A DNA stretch of 64,000 bases. It comes from Phenylobacterium zucineum HLK1 (GTDB taxonomy: Bacteria; Pseudomonadota; Alphaproteobacteria; Caulobacterales; Caulobacteraceae). Numbering within the stretch: the first letter of the stretch is position 1; each line of letters starts with the position of its first letter. Location of the stretch: NCBI RefSeq assembly GCF_000017265.1, contig NC_011144.1, forward strand, positions 3,450,001-3,514,000, written 5' to 3'. Below are positions 52,428 to 60,795 of this stretch, piece by piece. Position numbers and translations under genes: made by a program. The notes beneath the pieces were generated by a model. It searched no databases. It was given only the letters and a program-made list of their open reading frames with translations, and was not told the DNA's origin.

Positions 52428-52919
52428 ATGCGCCCTGCCGCCATCGCCTGCGCCGCCGCCCTGGCGGCCGCCGCCTCCGCCGCATCGGCCGCTCCGGCGC
52501 CGCTCACCGAGCCCGAGGTCCGCGCCTTCGCCGCCGGCCAGGTCCGCGCCCTGAACGCCGGCGACCTCGACGGCTATTTCGCCGGCTTTGCGCCGCAGGC
52601 GGTGTTCACGTCCCAGGCGCTCGGCTCGGACAACGCCATCGTGCCCTACGGGACGAGCACGGTCCCCCAGGCTCGCGCCCAGCTCGCCCGCACGCTGGCC
52701 AGGTCGAAGGTCGCCGAGACGGTGCAGGTGCGGAAGGTGTTCCTGGGTCCGCGCCGGACCGGCGGGGCGCTGTCCGCCCATGTGCGCACCCGCATCGAGA
52801 CGGGCGGCCGCACGCGGCTGAGCTGCGCCGAGCGCCTGATGACGTTCGCGCGAGCGGGCGGACGGCTGAGGACGCTTTCGCAGACCGACACCCTGGTCCG
52901 CTGCCGGACCGCCGAATAA
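52428..52919 (+). CDS. Secreted SnoaL/NTF2-fold-like protein
   Basis: The 163-residue protein has a signal peptide (Ala-rich, about 1-22) and a domain with VRALNAGDLDGYFAGFAPQAVF, the pattern of SnoaL-like/NTF2-fold proteins. Ligand or activity unknown. ATG 52428 is 2 nt after the EcsC stop, so the two are probably co-transcribed; the cyclophilin gene follows after 10 nt. Confidence 0.78.
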   Translation: MRPAAIACAAALAAAASAASAAPAPLTEPEVRAFAAGQVRALNAGDLDGYFAGFAPQAVFTSQALGSDNAIVPYGTSTVPQARAQLARTLARSKVAETVQVRKVFLGPRRTGGALSAHVRTRIETGGRTRLSCAERLMTFARAGGRLRTLSQTDTLVRCRTAE

Positions 52920-52929
52920 GCTCGCCGCC

Positions 52930-53568
52930 ATGTTCGCAAGACGCGCCCTTCTCGGCCTCGCCGCCGCCCTCGCCCTCTCCACCGCCGCCCCCGCCCAGAC
53001 TCAGGCCCAGACTCAGGCCCAGGCCCAGGCGCCCAATCCGCGCGTGCGGATCGAGACCGCGGAAGGGCCCATCGTGCTCGAGCTCTACGCCGACAAGGCG
53101 CCCAAGACGGTGGCCAACTACCTGAAGTACGTCGACCGCGGCCTGTTCGACGGCGCCAGCTTCTACCGGGCCTCCAAGCCCCCGGGCTACGCGCCGAACG
53201 ACTACGGCGTCATCCAGGGCGGCCTGCAGAACGATCCGAAGAAGGTGCTGCCGCCCGTCGCCCACGAGCCGACCACCCAGACCGGGATCAAGCACGTCAG
53301 CGGCGTGATCTCCATGGGCCGGCATGCGCCAGGCACCGCGCAGGCGGACTGGTTCATCGTTATCGGCGACCAGGACTACCTGGACGCCGACCCCAAGGAT
53401 CCGAAGAAGACCCCCGGCTTCGCCGCCTTCGGCAAGGTGGTCGAGGGAATGGACGTCGCCCAGACGATCCTCGGCAAGCCGGTGGACCCCAAGGCCGGGA
53501 CCGGCGCCATGAAGGGCGAAATGCTGGTCAAGCCCGTGCGGATCGTCCGCGTCCGGCGGGTCCAGTAG
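52930..53568 (+). CDS. Periplasmic cyclophilin-type peptidyl-prolyl isomerase
   Basis: The 212-residue protein has a signal peptide (about 1-22), a short Gln/Ala/Thr repeat linker made by two copies of ACTCAGGCCCAG, and a cyclophilin domain (about 37-205) with IVLELYADKAPKTVANYLKYV, YGVIQGG and KVVEGMDVAQ. It speeds folding of proline-containing exported proteins. Compared with E. coli PpiA the catalytic FxR-type segment is replaced by FYRASKPPGY. The gene converges with a secreted-protein gene; a hairpin lies between. Confidence 0.9.
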   Translation: MFARRALLGLAAALALSTAAPAQTQAQTQAQAQAPNPRVRIETAEGPIVLELYADKAPKTVANYLKYVDRGLFDGASFYRASKPPGYAPNDYGVIQGGLQNDPKKVLPPVAHEPTTQTGIKHVSGVISMGRHAPGTAQADWFIVIGDQDYLDADPKDPKKTPGFAAFGKVVEGMDVAQTILGKPVDPKAGTGAMKGEMLVKPVRIVRVRRVQ

Positions 53569-53578
53569 CCGTCGGACG

Positions 53579-53607
53579 GCCGGCCCCCAGGATTTCGGGG
53601 AGCCGGC
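53579..53607. terminator. Hairpin between convergent genes, possible two-way terminator
   Basis: Arms GCCGGC-CCCC (53579-53588) and GGGG-A-GCCGGC (53597-53607) pair with one bulged base around an 8 nt loop. It sits in the 52 nt between the cyclophilin and secreted-protein stops. There is no clear T-run on either strand. Confidence 0.45.
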
Positions 53608-53620
53608 GCCCGGGGGCGGA

Positions 53621-54745
53621 TCAGTCGCCCGACTTCTTGCCCTTGGCCGGCTTGGCGTCGGCCTTCGCCTTGGCGGCGGCTTCCTCGGCCGCGGCCTGCT
53701 CCTCGGCGCGCGCGCCGCCCAGGATACCCGGCAGGGCGTAGTTGCCCTCGTGGCAGGCGTATTCGTAGATTCGGCCGTTCAGCGGCGCGAACTCGTACTC
53801 CCCGCCCCAGGGCGCGTCCCACAGCGTGGGATCGTCGATCTGGAAGGCGTAGTGGAGGCGGTTCTCACCCACCCGGGTGAAGCGCTCGGTGACCTTCAGG
53901 TTCTCCCACGAGCCGGCGAAGGCCTGGGTCCGCGGGATGTTGGTGGTCTCGACGACGAGGGTGTCGCCTTCCCACCAGCCGATGGAGTCGCCGAAGTACG
54001 GGCGCACGCCGTCGGTGCGGTGCTTGCCGTTCAGCCGCACGATCCGCAGGTCGTGGTTCATCTCGACGTGGATGACGAAGGTGTCCGGCGTCTGAACGAA
54101 CTCGTAGTTGTTGTTGTAGAAGCCGTTCGGGAACATCGGCGGTCCGCCGTTGCGGCCGAAGCCGATGACGCAGCGTTCGCCCAGCGAACGGGTCTCGTAG
54201 CTGTCGAACGAGCCCATGCCGCGGCCGAAGCCCTGCGGGGCCGGGGCGCCCGCCTTGCGCTTGGGGATCTGGCCGTTCGGGGTGGTCAGCAGCGAGCTGC
54301 GCGGCTCGCCGTTCACCCGCATCACGGTGTGACCCGGATCCAGCCAGCCACGGTTGTAGCCGCCGACGTCGCCGCCGGCCGCGGCGAACTCGGGACGCAC
54401 GTTGTCGGTCCGCTGGGCCGGAGCCTCGGCCGGCGCGTTGGGATCGGTGGGCCGGTTGCCCTCCTCGACCTCCTGCTCGGCGAGCGCCTCCATCTCCTTC
54501 ACCTGCTCCTCGGTGTAGACGAGGCTGGTGACGCCCGCGCGCCGGGTCATCGGCGTCATGGTGTTGTTGGTCCAGAAGCCGGCGAGGTCCGGTTGGCCGA
54601 AGGCGTTGCGGGGGGCCTTGTAGGACGACTTGGCGGCGGCCTTGGCCTCGCCCTTGGCCTGGGCGGCCGCCGGCGCCGCGGACATCAGCGCCAGCGGCGC
54701 GACGCACAGGGCGGTTCCGATGAAAAGTGTGGCGGCGCGTTTCAC
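53621..54745 (-). CDS. Secreted protein of an uncharacterised family
   Basis: The 374-residue protein has a signal peptide (about 5-30, APAAAQA) and a mature part with NAFGQPDLAGFWTN near residue 47, DPGHTVMRVNGEP, YETRSLGERCVIGFGRNGGPP, GWWEGDTLVVETTNI and a Lys/Ala-rich tail. The GxWTN and GDTLVVETTN motifs recur in a family of secreted proteins of unknown function common in Caulobacterales and Sphingomonadales. GTG 54745 follows GGGGAGC; the upstream frame to 54829 is not needed. Confidence 0.78.
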   Translation of the reverse strand: MKRAATLFIGTALCVAPLALMSAAPAAAQAKGEAKAAAKSSYKAPRNAFGQPDLAGFWTNNTMTPMTRRAGVTSLVYTEEQVKEMEALAEQEVEEGNRPTDPNAPAEAPAQRTDNVRPEFAAAGGDVGGYNRGWLDPGHTVMRVNGEPRSSLLTTPNGQIPKRKAGAPAPQGFGRGMGSFDSYETRSLGERCVIGFGRNGGPPMFPNGFYNNNYEFVQTPDTFVIHVEMNHDLRIVRLNGKHRTDGVRPYFGDSIGWWEGDTLVVETTNIPRTQAFAGSWENLKVTERFTRVGENRLHYAFQIDDPTLWDAPWGGEYEFAPLNGRIYEYACHEGNYALPGILGGARAEEQAAAEEAAAKAKADAKPAKGKKSGD

Positions 54746-54853
54746 GGCAAGGGCTCCCCAATGATCTCTTCGCCGCAGTCTGCGCGGCGTTGTCATACCG
54801 AACTTACGATTCTGGACCGCGTTCGGCAATGCGTTCCGATCGGGGGTTCCGAT

Positions 54854-55339
54854 TCAGTCGCAGGCGGGCTCCACCCGGCCTCGTCCCCAGGCGTCGGTCA
54901 CCCGCACCAGCTCGGTATGGCCGAAGCCTTTGGCGTAGTTGAGGATGGAGACCAGCTCGGGCGTCACCCGGAACATCGCCGGCCCCGCCTCGCCGGCCCG
55001 GATGTACTGGGCCACCTCCGGAAACTTCGCCAGGAAGGTCTCGGCGACCCGCATCAGGGCGTCCGGATCGGTCACCCGCTGCGCGCGGCCGAAGATCGAC
55101 AGGCCGCGGATCTGGCTCCAGTCGGCGTAGGGCAGGTCGATGGTGAGCGACACCCGCTCGTCGTGCGCCAGGTTGCGGGCCTTCTGGGATCCCTCGCCGC
55201 AGCCGAAGTAGATGCCGATGCCGTCGCTCGCGTAGCTGACGGTGGTGGCGTGCGGCGCCCCGTCGGGCCGCAGCGTGGCGAGGGTCATGTCCTTCCCCTC
55301 GCGCAGGATGGCCAGGATCTCCTCGTGCGGCGTCGGCAT
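54854..55339 (-). CDS. Pyridoxamine-5'-phosphate-oxidase-fold protein
   Basis: The 161-residue protein has the split-barrel FMN fold: EEILAILREGKDMTLATLRP, GAPHATTVSYASDGIGIYFG and VSLTIDLPYADWSQIRGLSI. It binds FMN or F420-like flavin; many members are general stress proteins. ATG 55339 follows GAGGAGG by 6 nt, which decides the start over 55417. Stands alone. Confidence 0.85.
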   Translation of the reverse strand: MPTPHEEILAILREGKDMTLATLRPDGAPHATTVSYASDGIGIYFGCGEGSQKARNLAHDERVSLTIDLPYADWSQIRGLSIFGRAQRVTDPDALMRVAETFLAKFPEVAQYIRAGEAGPAMFRVTPELVSILNYAKGFGHTELVRVTDAWGRGRVEPACD

Positions 55340-55484
55340 GGCGGGACCTCCTCGGGACGGCGACGGCGAAGATGGCCACGGGTCCGCGCCGTGCGCCTTG
55401 CGACCCGTCAAATCCACGGGAGCCTAAGTCGAGCGTCCGACGTTAGGCGGTGGAGGGACCAGCTCCGGGAGGGGTTCGATCCGC

Positions 55485-55697
55485 ATGCGCGCACGCGACG
55501 TCCGGGCCATTCTGTTTCTAGCCGCCACCACGTTCCTGCTCCTGGCGGGGTCGTACGTGCTGCTGCAGAGCGTGCTCGTCAGCCTGGCGCTCGCCGGCGC
55601 CTGGCTGGCGTTCCTGCTCACCCGGCCGCGGATGCAGCGGGTGATCCGCCGCCTGCGCGGCGAGCCCGACTGGAACGGCTATTTCAAGAACGACTAG
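55485..55697 (+). CDS. Small membrane protein, two hydrophobic segments
   Basis: The 70-residue protein has hydrophobic stretches at about 8-24 and 26-46, then a basic tail RPRMQRVIRRLRGEPDWNGYF. The ribosome site GGGAGGGG lies about 9 nt upstream of ATG 55485. No family recognised. Its stop overlaps that of the phosphoesterase gene by 4 nt. Confidence 0.65.
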   Translation: MRARDVRAILFLAATTFLLLAGSYVLLQSVLVSLALAGAWLAFLLTRPRMQRVIRRLRGEPDWNGYFKND

Positions 55698-56452
55698 AGC
55701 GCGGCCGCCTGCGCTCCGGCCCAGGCCTCGCCGGCCTGGATCAGTGCGCGCTCGCCCCCGTCGATCCGAAGGGCGGTGAGCACGCCGGTGCGGTAGCAGC
55801 CGGTGTCCAGCCCCAGCCGGTGCTCCAGCATCTGGGGCCGCTCGTCCAGCCAGGTGTGGCCGTGGACGATGACCTTCTCGAACGGTCCGGGGGCGTCGAG
55901 GAACCCCTGCCGGATCCACAGCAGGTCGGCCTCGGTCTGCTGGGCGAGCGGCGCGCCGGGGCGGACGCCGGCGTGCACGAAGGCGTAGTCCCCGACGGCG
56001 ACCATCAGCTCCAGCCGCTGCAGCAGCAGCAGATGCCCGGCGGGCATGCGCTCCAGCAGGGCGTCCCGGGCGCGGGTCGCGGCTCCAGGCGCGGCTCCGG
56101 CCTCCTCGGGCGGCGCGACGCCGTAGGCCGCGAGCGTCTCGGCCCCGCCCCAGGTCAGCCAGGGGCGGTTGGCCTCGGGATCGTCGAGGAAAGCCAGCAT
56201 CGCCTGCTCGTGGTTGCCCTTCAGCAGCCGGACCTCGAGGTCGGGCCGGCGCTTCAGCCAGACCAGCGCCTCCAGGACCTTGGCCGACTGCGGGCCCCGG
56301 TCCACGTAGTCGCCGAGGAAGATCAGCACGGGTCGGCGGCCGCGGGCGCGGGCCGCGTAGTCCGCAGCGATCCTGCCCAGCAGCGCCTTCATCTCGTCGT
56401 AGCAGCCGTGGACGTCGCCCACCGCATAGACCAGCTCGCCTTCGGTGCTCAT
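55694..56452 (-). CDS. Calcineurin-like metallophosphoesterase (serine/threonine phosphatase-like)
   Basis: The 252-residue protein has the five metallophosphoesterase motifs: VGDVHGCYDEM (11-21), FLGDYVDRGPQS, LLKGNHEQAM, and VIVHGHTWLDERP. This matches bacterial PrpA/PrpE-like or ApaH-related phosphatases with two metals. Substrate could be a phosphoprotein or dinucleotide. It lies 7 nt after the LprI-like gene on the same strand. Confidence 0.9.
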   Translation of the reverse strand: MSTEGELVYAVGDVHGCYDEMKALLGRIAADYAARARGRRPVLIFLGDYVDRGPQSAKVLEALVWLKRRPDLEVRLLKGNHEQAMLAFLDDPEANRPWLTWGGAETLAAYGVAPPEEAGAAPGAATRARDALLERMPAGHLLLLQRLELMVAVGDYAFVHAGVRPGAPLAQQTEADLLWIRQGFLDAPGPFEKVIVHGHTWLDERPQMLEHRLGLDTGCYRTGVLTALRIDGGERALIQAGEAWAGAQAAAL

Positions 56453-56459
56453 GCGGGCC

Positions 56460-57176
56460 TCACACGACGTCCCGCGACAGGCGGTTCAGATCCTCGGCCA
56501 TCCGGCGGTAGTCGCTGATCACCCGCGCCGGCTGATCGTCCGCCCGATGGCGCAGCCTGGCCCAGCGGCTGCGGTAGCTGACCAGGGTGCTGCGCGGCAC
56601 GCCCGCCCGCACCGCCCGATCATAGGCGGCCCGCAGGCTGCGGTCCGCCGCCATCACGGCCGGGTAGGCGCATCGCGCCTCGGCGTCGCCGCGAAGGCCG
56701 GCGCAGCGGTAGCGGGCGGAGCGCGCGCGATCGGGCCCCGCCGTCGCCTTGGCCTTCTGAGGCCGGAGCCTGGTGGGCGCGGGCTCGGCCACGGCCTCCG
56801 CGACCTTCACCTGCGCAGGCTCGACCTTCGTGGGCGGAACGGCCGGCGGCGCCGGGTCGATGGGCGGCACGGCGATGCGGGCGGCCGGCGCGGGCGCGGC
56901 GGCCAGCACCGCGCCACGAGAGGCTTCCCGGTCCGTATTCGGCAGCTTGGCCGCGAGGGCGCCGATGGCCAGGCCCGCCAGCGCGGTCGCGGCCATCGCG
57001 CCGAGCCGGGCCCGCCGCCCTTCCCGCGGCTCGCCCGCCGGGCGCAGGCTGCGCACGCGCGCGCCGCGGGCGGCCGCCGGCGCCGCAGCGGGACGGAATA
57101 TCCCTTCCAGGTCCGCCGAGACCGCGCGCGCCAGGCCCGGATCGGGGCCCGGGTGTGCGTCCGGGTATTGGCTCAT
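56460..57176 (-). CDS. Membrane-anchored protein with LprI-like C-terminal domain
   Basis: The 238-residue protein has a basic cytoplasmic N terminus (about 1-58), one membrane helix (about 60-77, MAATALAGLAIGALAAK), a Pro/Ala-rich periplasmic linker and a C-terminal domain with YRCAGLRGDAEARC and AADRSLRAAYDRAVRAGV. The Cys pair and AADRxLxxAY pattern resemble LprI/DUF1311 lysozyme-inhibitor domains. Such domains may bind muramidases or other envelope proteins. Assignment is moderate. Confidence 0.7.
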   Translation of the reverse strand: MSQYPDAHPGPDPGLARAVSADLEGIFRPAAAPAAARGARVRSLRPAGEPREGRRARLGAMAATALAGLAIGALAAKLPNTDREASRGAVLAAAPAPAARIAVPPIDPAPPAVPPTKVEPAQVKVAEAVAEPAPTRLRPQKAKATAGPDRARSARYRCAGLRGDAEARCAYPAVMAADRSLRAAYDRAVRAGVPRSTLVSYRSRWARLRHRADDQPARVISDYRRMAEDLNRLSRDVV

Positions 57177-57277
57177 CTCAGGGCGCCTCCGATGCGACCT
57201 TCACTGCCCGGGGCTAGAAATGTCCGCCGCGCCGCTTCGATCCCGACTTCGCGTGACTCGCGGCCCTGGATGGGCCA

Positions 57278-58759
57278 ATGGTGAGGTCGATTTCCGGGAA
57301 CCTTCAACTGACGCGCGAGACGACAACCCTTCCGCATGACCGACGCCGGCCCGGCGACGGTCACGATCGTGCGAACGCCGCCCCCGCCCCGCCGGAGCGG
57401 CCGGTGGCCCAGCTCACCGCCGCGGAACGGGTGGACCTGGCGCTGAAGGCCGGCGCCATCGTCGGCACCTGGGTCTGGGACGTGCCGTCCGACGTGTTCC
57501 TGGCGGACGAGCAGTTCGCCCGCTCGTTCGGCGTCGACCCTGAGCTCTGCCGCCGCGGCCTGCCCCTGGAGGAGGTCAAGCGCTCGATCCATCCCGACGA
57601 CGCCGATCGCGTGAACGCCGCGATCGGCGAGGCCCTGGGGCGCGGCGGGGGGTACCGCTGCGAGTACCGGGTGCTGCGGAGCGACGGCGTGTGGCGCTGG
57701 GTGGAGGCGACCGGCGAGGTGCAGCTGGATCCCGAGGGCCGGCCGACCCGGTTCCCCGGCGTGCTGGTCGACATCAACGACCGCCGCAACACCGAAGAAG
57801 CCCTGCTCCAGGCCAACCGGCTGCTGCGCACGTTCATGGTGGCCGTGCCGGGCGTCGTCTACGCCAAGGACCGCGAAGGGCGCCTGCTGGTCGGCAACCG
57901 GGGCGTGGAGGCCCTGCTGGGCCGTCCGTTCGAGGACTTCGTGGGCCGGACGGACATGGAGCTGCTGGACGACAAGGCCGAGGCCGCCGCCGTCATGGCC
58001 AACGACCGCCGGATCATGGAGAGCGGCGAGACCCAGCAGCTCGAGGAACAGGTGACCTTCCCCGACGGGACCGTCGCCTGGTGGCACTCCACCAAGGCGC
58101 CCCTGCTGAACGAGGCGGGCGAGGTGGTGGGTCTGATCGGCTCGTCGGTCGACATCACCGCCCGCCGGCGCGCGGAGGAGCATCGCCAGCTGCTGCTCAA
58201 CGAACTGAACCACCGGGTGAAGAACACCCTGGCGGTCGTGCAGAGCCTGGCCCGGCAGACCTTCCGCGGGGCGACCGATCTCGCCCGGGCGAGCGACGCG
58301 TTCGAGGCGCGGCTGGGCGCCCTGTCCCGAGCCCACAACCTGCTCACCCACGCGAGCTGGGAGGCGGCGGACCTGCGCGACGTGGTCCGCGATCAGGTCA
58401 GCCAGGTGGCCGATGTCGAGCGGCGCGCGATCGTCGAGGGGCTGTCGGTCCGCCTGCCGCCGCAGGTGGCGGTCAGCATGGCGCTGGCCCTGCACGAGCT
58501 CGGCACCAACGCGGCCAAGTACGGCGCGCTGTCCAACCCCACGGGGGTGGTGCGGATCGCCTGGAGCGTGGGCGAGGGGAACTGGCTGCGCCTGCGCTGG
58601 GAGGAGAGCGGGGGTCCGCTGGTGCGCCCGCCGGCCCGGAGCGGCTTCGGCTCGCGCATGATCGAACGGGCCCTCGCCCAGGAGCTGGGCGGCGAGGTCA
58701 ACATCCAGTACCTGCCCACCGGGGTGGTCTGCGAAATCCTCGCGCCCCTGCCGACCTGA
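57278..58759 (+). CDS. PAS-domain sensor histidine kinase of the HWE family
   Basis: The 493-residue soluble protein has two PAS domains (about 50-170 and 180-297) and an HWE kinase module: phosphorylated His 312 in LNELNHRVKN, ALHELGTNAAKYGALS and the W-x-E feature RWEESGGP. It lacks membrane segments. No response regulator is adjacent, so it is an orphan. ATG 57278 gives an unusual 40-residue leader before the PAS domain; a later start is possible but no in-frame ATG lies near. Same overall layout as the kinase at 30151. Confidence 0.88.
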   Translation: MVRSISGNLQLTRETTTLPHDRRRPGDGHDRANAAPAPPERPVAQLTAAERVDLALKAGAIVGTWVWDVPSDVFLADEQFARSFGVDPELCRRGLPLEEVKRSIHPDDADRVNAAIGEALGRGGGYRCEYRVLRSDGVWRWVEATGEVQLDPEGRPTRFPGVLVDINDRRNTEEALLQANRLLRTFMVAVPGVVYAKDREGRLLVGNRGVEALLGRPFEDFVGRTDMELLDDKAEAAAVMANDRRIMESGETQQLEEQVTFPDGTVAWWHSTKAPLLNEAGEVVGLIGSSVDITARRRAEEHRQLLLNELNHRVKNTLAVVQSLARQTFRGATDLARASDAFEARLGALSRAHNLLTHASWEAADLRDVVRDQVSQVADVERRAIVEGLSVRLPPQVAVSMALALHELGTNAAKYGALSNPTGVVRIAWSVGEGNWLRLRWEESGGPLVRPPARSGFGSRMIERALAQELGGEVNIQYLPTGVVCEILAPLPT

Positions 58760-58777
58760 CCCGCGGGAGACGACCCC

Positions 58778-59203
58778 ATGGTCCAGCCACAGATGGCCGT
58801 GCTCACTCTCGGGATCGGCGACCTGGCGCGCTCCAGGCGCTTCTACGCCGAGGGCTTCGGCTGGACGCCGGTGTTCGAGAACGAGGAAATCGCCTTCTAC
58901 CAGATGAACGGCTTCGTGCTCGGGCTGTGGTTGCAGCAGGCGCTGGAGGCCGACATGCGCCGGACCGGCCTTGCACGGCCCGGCGCCTTCGCGCTCGCCC
59001 ACAACGTCGCGCGCCAGAACGAGGTCCAACCGCTCATCGATCGGCTCGTCGCGGCGGGCGGACGGCGGCTGCGGGACGGCGACGCCCCGCCGCACGGCGG
59101 CTTCCGCGGCTATGTCGCCGATCCCGACGACCACGCCTGGGAGATCGCCTGGAACCCGGCCTGGCCCATCGACGCCGAGGGCCGGGTCACCTTCAGGGCG
59201 TGA
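58778..59203 (+). CDS. VOC-family (glyoxalase/dioxygenase-fold) protein
   Basis: The 141-residue protein has two halves of the VOC fold: LTLGIGDLARSRRFYAEGFG (about 7-26) and YVADPDDHAWEIAWNPAW near the end. It could bind a metal and act as a glyoxalase, isomerase or binding protein; residues are not enough to decide. Starts 18 nt after the kinase gene, likely in one unit. Confidence 0.85.
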   Translation: MVQPQMAVLTLGIGDLARSRRFYAEGFGWTPVFENEEIAFYQMNGFVLGLWLQQALEADMRRTGLARPGAFALAHNVARQNEVQPLIDRLVAAGGRRLRDGDAPPHGGFRGYVADPDDHAWEIAWNPAWPIDAEGRVTFRA

Positions 59204-59207
59204 CGGC

Positions 59208-59549
59208 CTAGCGCCGCACCCAGCGGCCGCGCCGCTCGTCCCAGTAGCCGTAGGCCGGATCGACGGGATAGCCGCCGAAGCCGTAGCCGCAGGGATCGTC
59301 GCGCTTGGCGAGCTGGTTGCCGATGATGCCGCCCGCCACCGCGCCGATGGCCGCGCCCGCGGCGTCGTCCTTGGCCACCGCCGCGCCGGCCGCGCCGCCG
59401 ATCACGGCGCCGGCCGCGGTGGCGGCGGCGCGGTTGCGCTGGTAGTCGCGCTCGCAGGCCGAGGCGTAGCTGTCGTAGCCGGTGCTGGCGCAGGCGCCGA
59501 GCCCCCCGGCCGCCGCGGCGAGCACGGCGCTGATCAGAATCGGACGCAT
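59208..59549 (-). CDS. Glycine-zipper lipoprotein (SlyB/17 kDa-antigen-like)
   Basis: The 113-residue protein has a lipobox GLGAC (Cys about 20) and a glycine-zipper 2TM domain (about 45-83, GAVIGGAAGAAVAKDDAAG then GAAIGAVAGGIIGNQLAK). The C-terminal tail is Tyr/Gly/Arg-rich. Such lipoproteins are common outer-membrane stress components. ATG 59549 follows GGAGGAGAAAC. Divergent from the M50 gene. Confidence 0.85.
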   Translation of the reverse strand: MRPILISAVLAAAAGGLGACASTGYDSYASACERDYQRNRAAATAAGAVIGGAAGAAVAKDDAAGAAIGAVAGGIIGNQLAKRDDPCGYGFGGYPVDPAYGYWDERRGRWVRR

Positions 59550-59657
59550 GGTTTCTCCTCCGTCGTGAAGCCGAGCTAACGCCGTTCGACCTTGGCCGTT
59601 CCGGAGCGCTCCTCGTCCCCCTCGGCAATCGCGCCGGGAATGGTCCATATAGACGCC

Positions 59658-60431
59658 ATGACCGCTTCGACGACCGCCGCTCCGCCGCCCCCCAACAACC
59701 TGGTGGGCCTTGCGATCCTGGGCGCCTTCGCCGCCTGCGGGGCGGCGCTGGCGACCGCCGCCGCGCCGGGCGCGCTGGGCCTGCTGACCTTCGGCTTCGT
59801 GATGAGCGGCTGGATCCTGGCGGTCATGGCCCACGAGTTCGGCCATGCGTTCGTCGCCTACCTCGCCGGCGACCACACCGTGCGCGAGAAGGGCTATCTC
59901 TCGTTCGATCCGCGCCGGTACGGCGATCTCGCGACCAGCCTCGTCATCCCGCTGATCGCCCTGGCGCTGGGGGGCATCGGCTTCCCGGGCGGCGCGGTTT
60001 GGCTGCGCCACGACCTGATGCGCAGCCCGGCCTGGCGGGCCGCCGCCTCGTTGGCCGGCCCCCTCGGCACGCTGGTCGTCCTGCTGGTGCTGGCCGGCGT
60101 CCTGGCGATGTGGGGCGGGTCAGCCTCGGGCCCGCTGTTCGCGGCGGTCGCGCTCCTCGCCTTCCTGCAGGCGACGGCGCTGATCCTGAACCTGCTGCCG
60201 ATCCCGGGCCTCGACGGCTTCAACGCCGTCCGCCCGTTCCTGCCCAAGCGCTGGGATCCCGGCCTGCGGAAGGCCGAAGGCCTGGGCCTGTTGATCCTGC
60301 TGGCGGCGATCTTCCTCGTCCCCGGCTTCGGCGCCCTGCTGTTCGGGACCGCCGCCGACCTGGCCGCCGGCCTGGGCGTGCCGCGGCCGGCTATCGTCGC
60401 GGGCTTCGAGGCCTTCCAGTTCTGGCGCTAG
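59658..60431 (+). CDS. M50-family (site-2-protease-like) membrane metalloprotease
   Basis: The 257-residue protein has about six hydrophobic segments, the zinc motif HEFGH (59-63) in the second segment and the third-ligand motif LPIPGLDGFN (Asp about 185). It could cut transmembrane proteins, for example anti-sigma factors. It lacks a PDZ domain and is of the short Rhizobiales/Caulobacterales type. ATG 59658 is chosen to exclude an unlikely upstream extension to 59592. Its end overlaps the small minus-strand gene by 4 nt. Confidence 0.87.
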   Translation: MTASTTAAPPPPNNLVGLAILGAFAACGAALATAAAPGALGLLTFGFVMSGWILAVMAHEFGHAFVAYLAGDHTVREKGYLSFDPRRYGDLATSLVIPLIALALGGIGFPGGAVWLRHDLMRSPAWRAAASLAGPLGTLVVLLVLAGVLAMWGGSASGPLFAAVALLAFLQATALILNLLPIPGLDGFNAVRPFLPKRWDPGLRKAEGLGLLILLAAIFLVPGFGALLFGTAADLAAGLGVPRPAIVAGFEAFQFWR

Positions 60432-60622
60432 ACCAGCGAAAGCATGGGGCGGCGGGACGCATCGCGGTCCGCCTCCCGCAGTTCGGCCTGCACGATCGAG
60501 GCCAGCTCGCGGTACCGTTCGGCCATCCGCCTGAGGTGGTCGCGCGCCGCCGCGTCCGCGGTCTTCGCCGCCGCCGTCTCGGCGAGGGCGGCTTGCTTCA
60601 GGTAGTGCTCGACGCGGCGCAT
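60428..60622 (-). CDS. Small helical protein
   Basis: The 64-residue protein is predicted helical and charged, with RRVEHYLKQAALAETAAAK then HLRRMAERYRELASIVQAEL. Similar small proteins are frequent in alphaproteobacteria; function unknown. ATG 60622 is chosen because the family pattern begins here; the longer frame to 60766 lacks support. Confidence 0.7.
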   Translation of the reverse strand: MRRVEHYLKQAALAETAAAKTADAAARDHLRRMAERYRELASIVQAELREADRDASRRPMLSLV

Positions 60623-60795
60623 AGGGAACCTCGAACCTGGGAGGCGTCCTATCTGGCGCCGTCGCGTACCGGCGTCCAATCGACTTTTTTGCAGTGCAGC
60701 ATAGAGCGGACTTATGGCTCCGCTTCCGGCCCGGCCGGCGTAGGTCACCTTTCGGCAAGCTTTCACGGTTCATCTGCGGCATGCTGGAACAGACG

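Noticed and set aside
60655..60690. Hairpin followed by TTTTTT as an intrinsic terminator
   Set aside because: The T-run starts 8 nt after the stem and the stem has a G-T pair, so the geometry is poor; no plus-strand gene ends just before it.
60689..60717. TTGCAG-N17-TTATGG upstream of ruvC as a promoter
   Set aside because: Only about half of the consensus bases match at -35; such pairs occur by chance.
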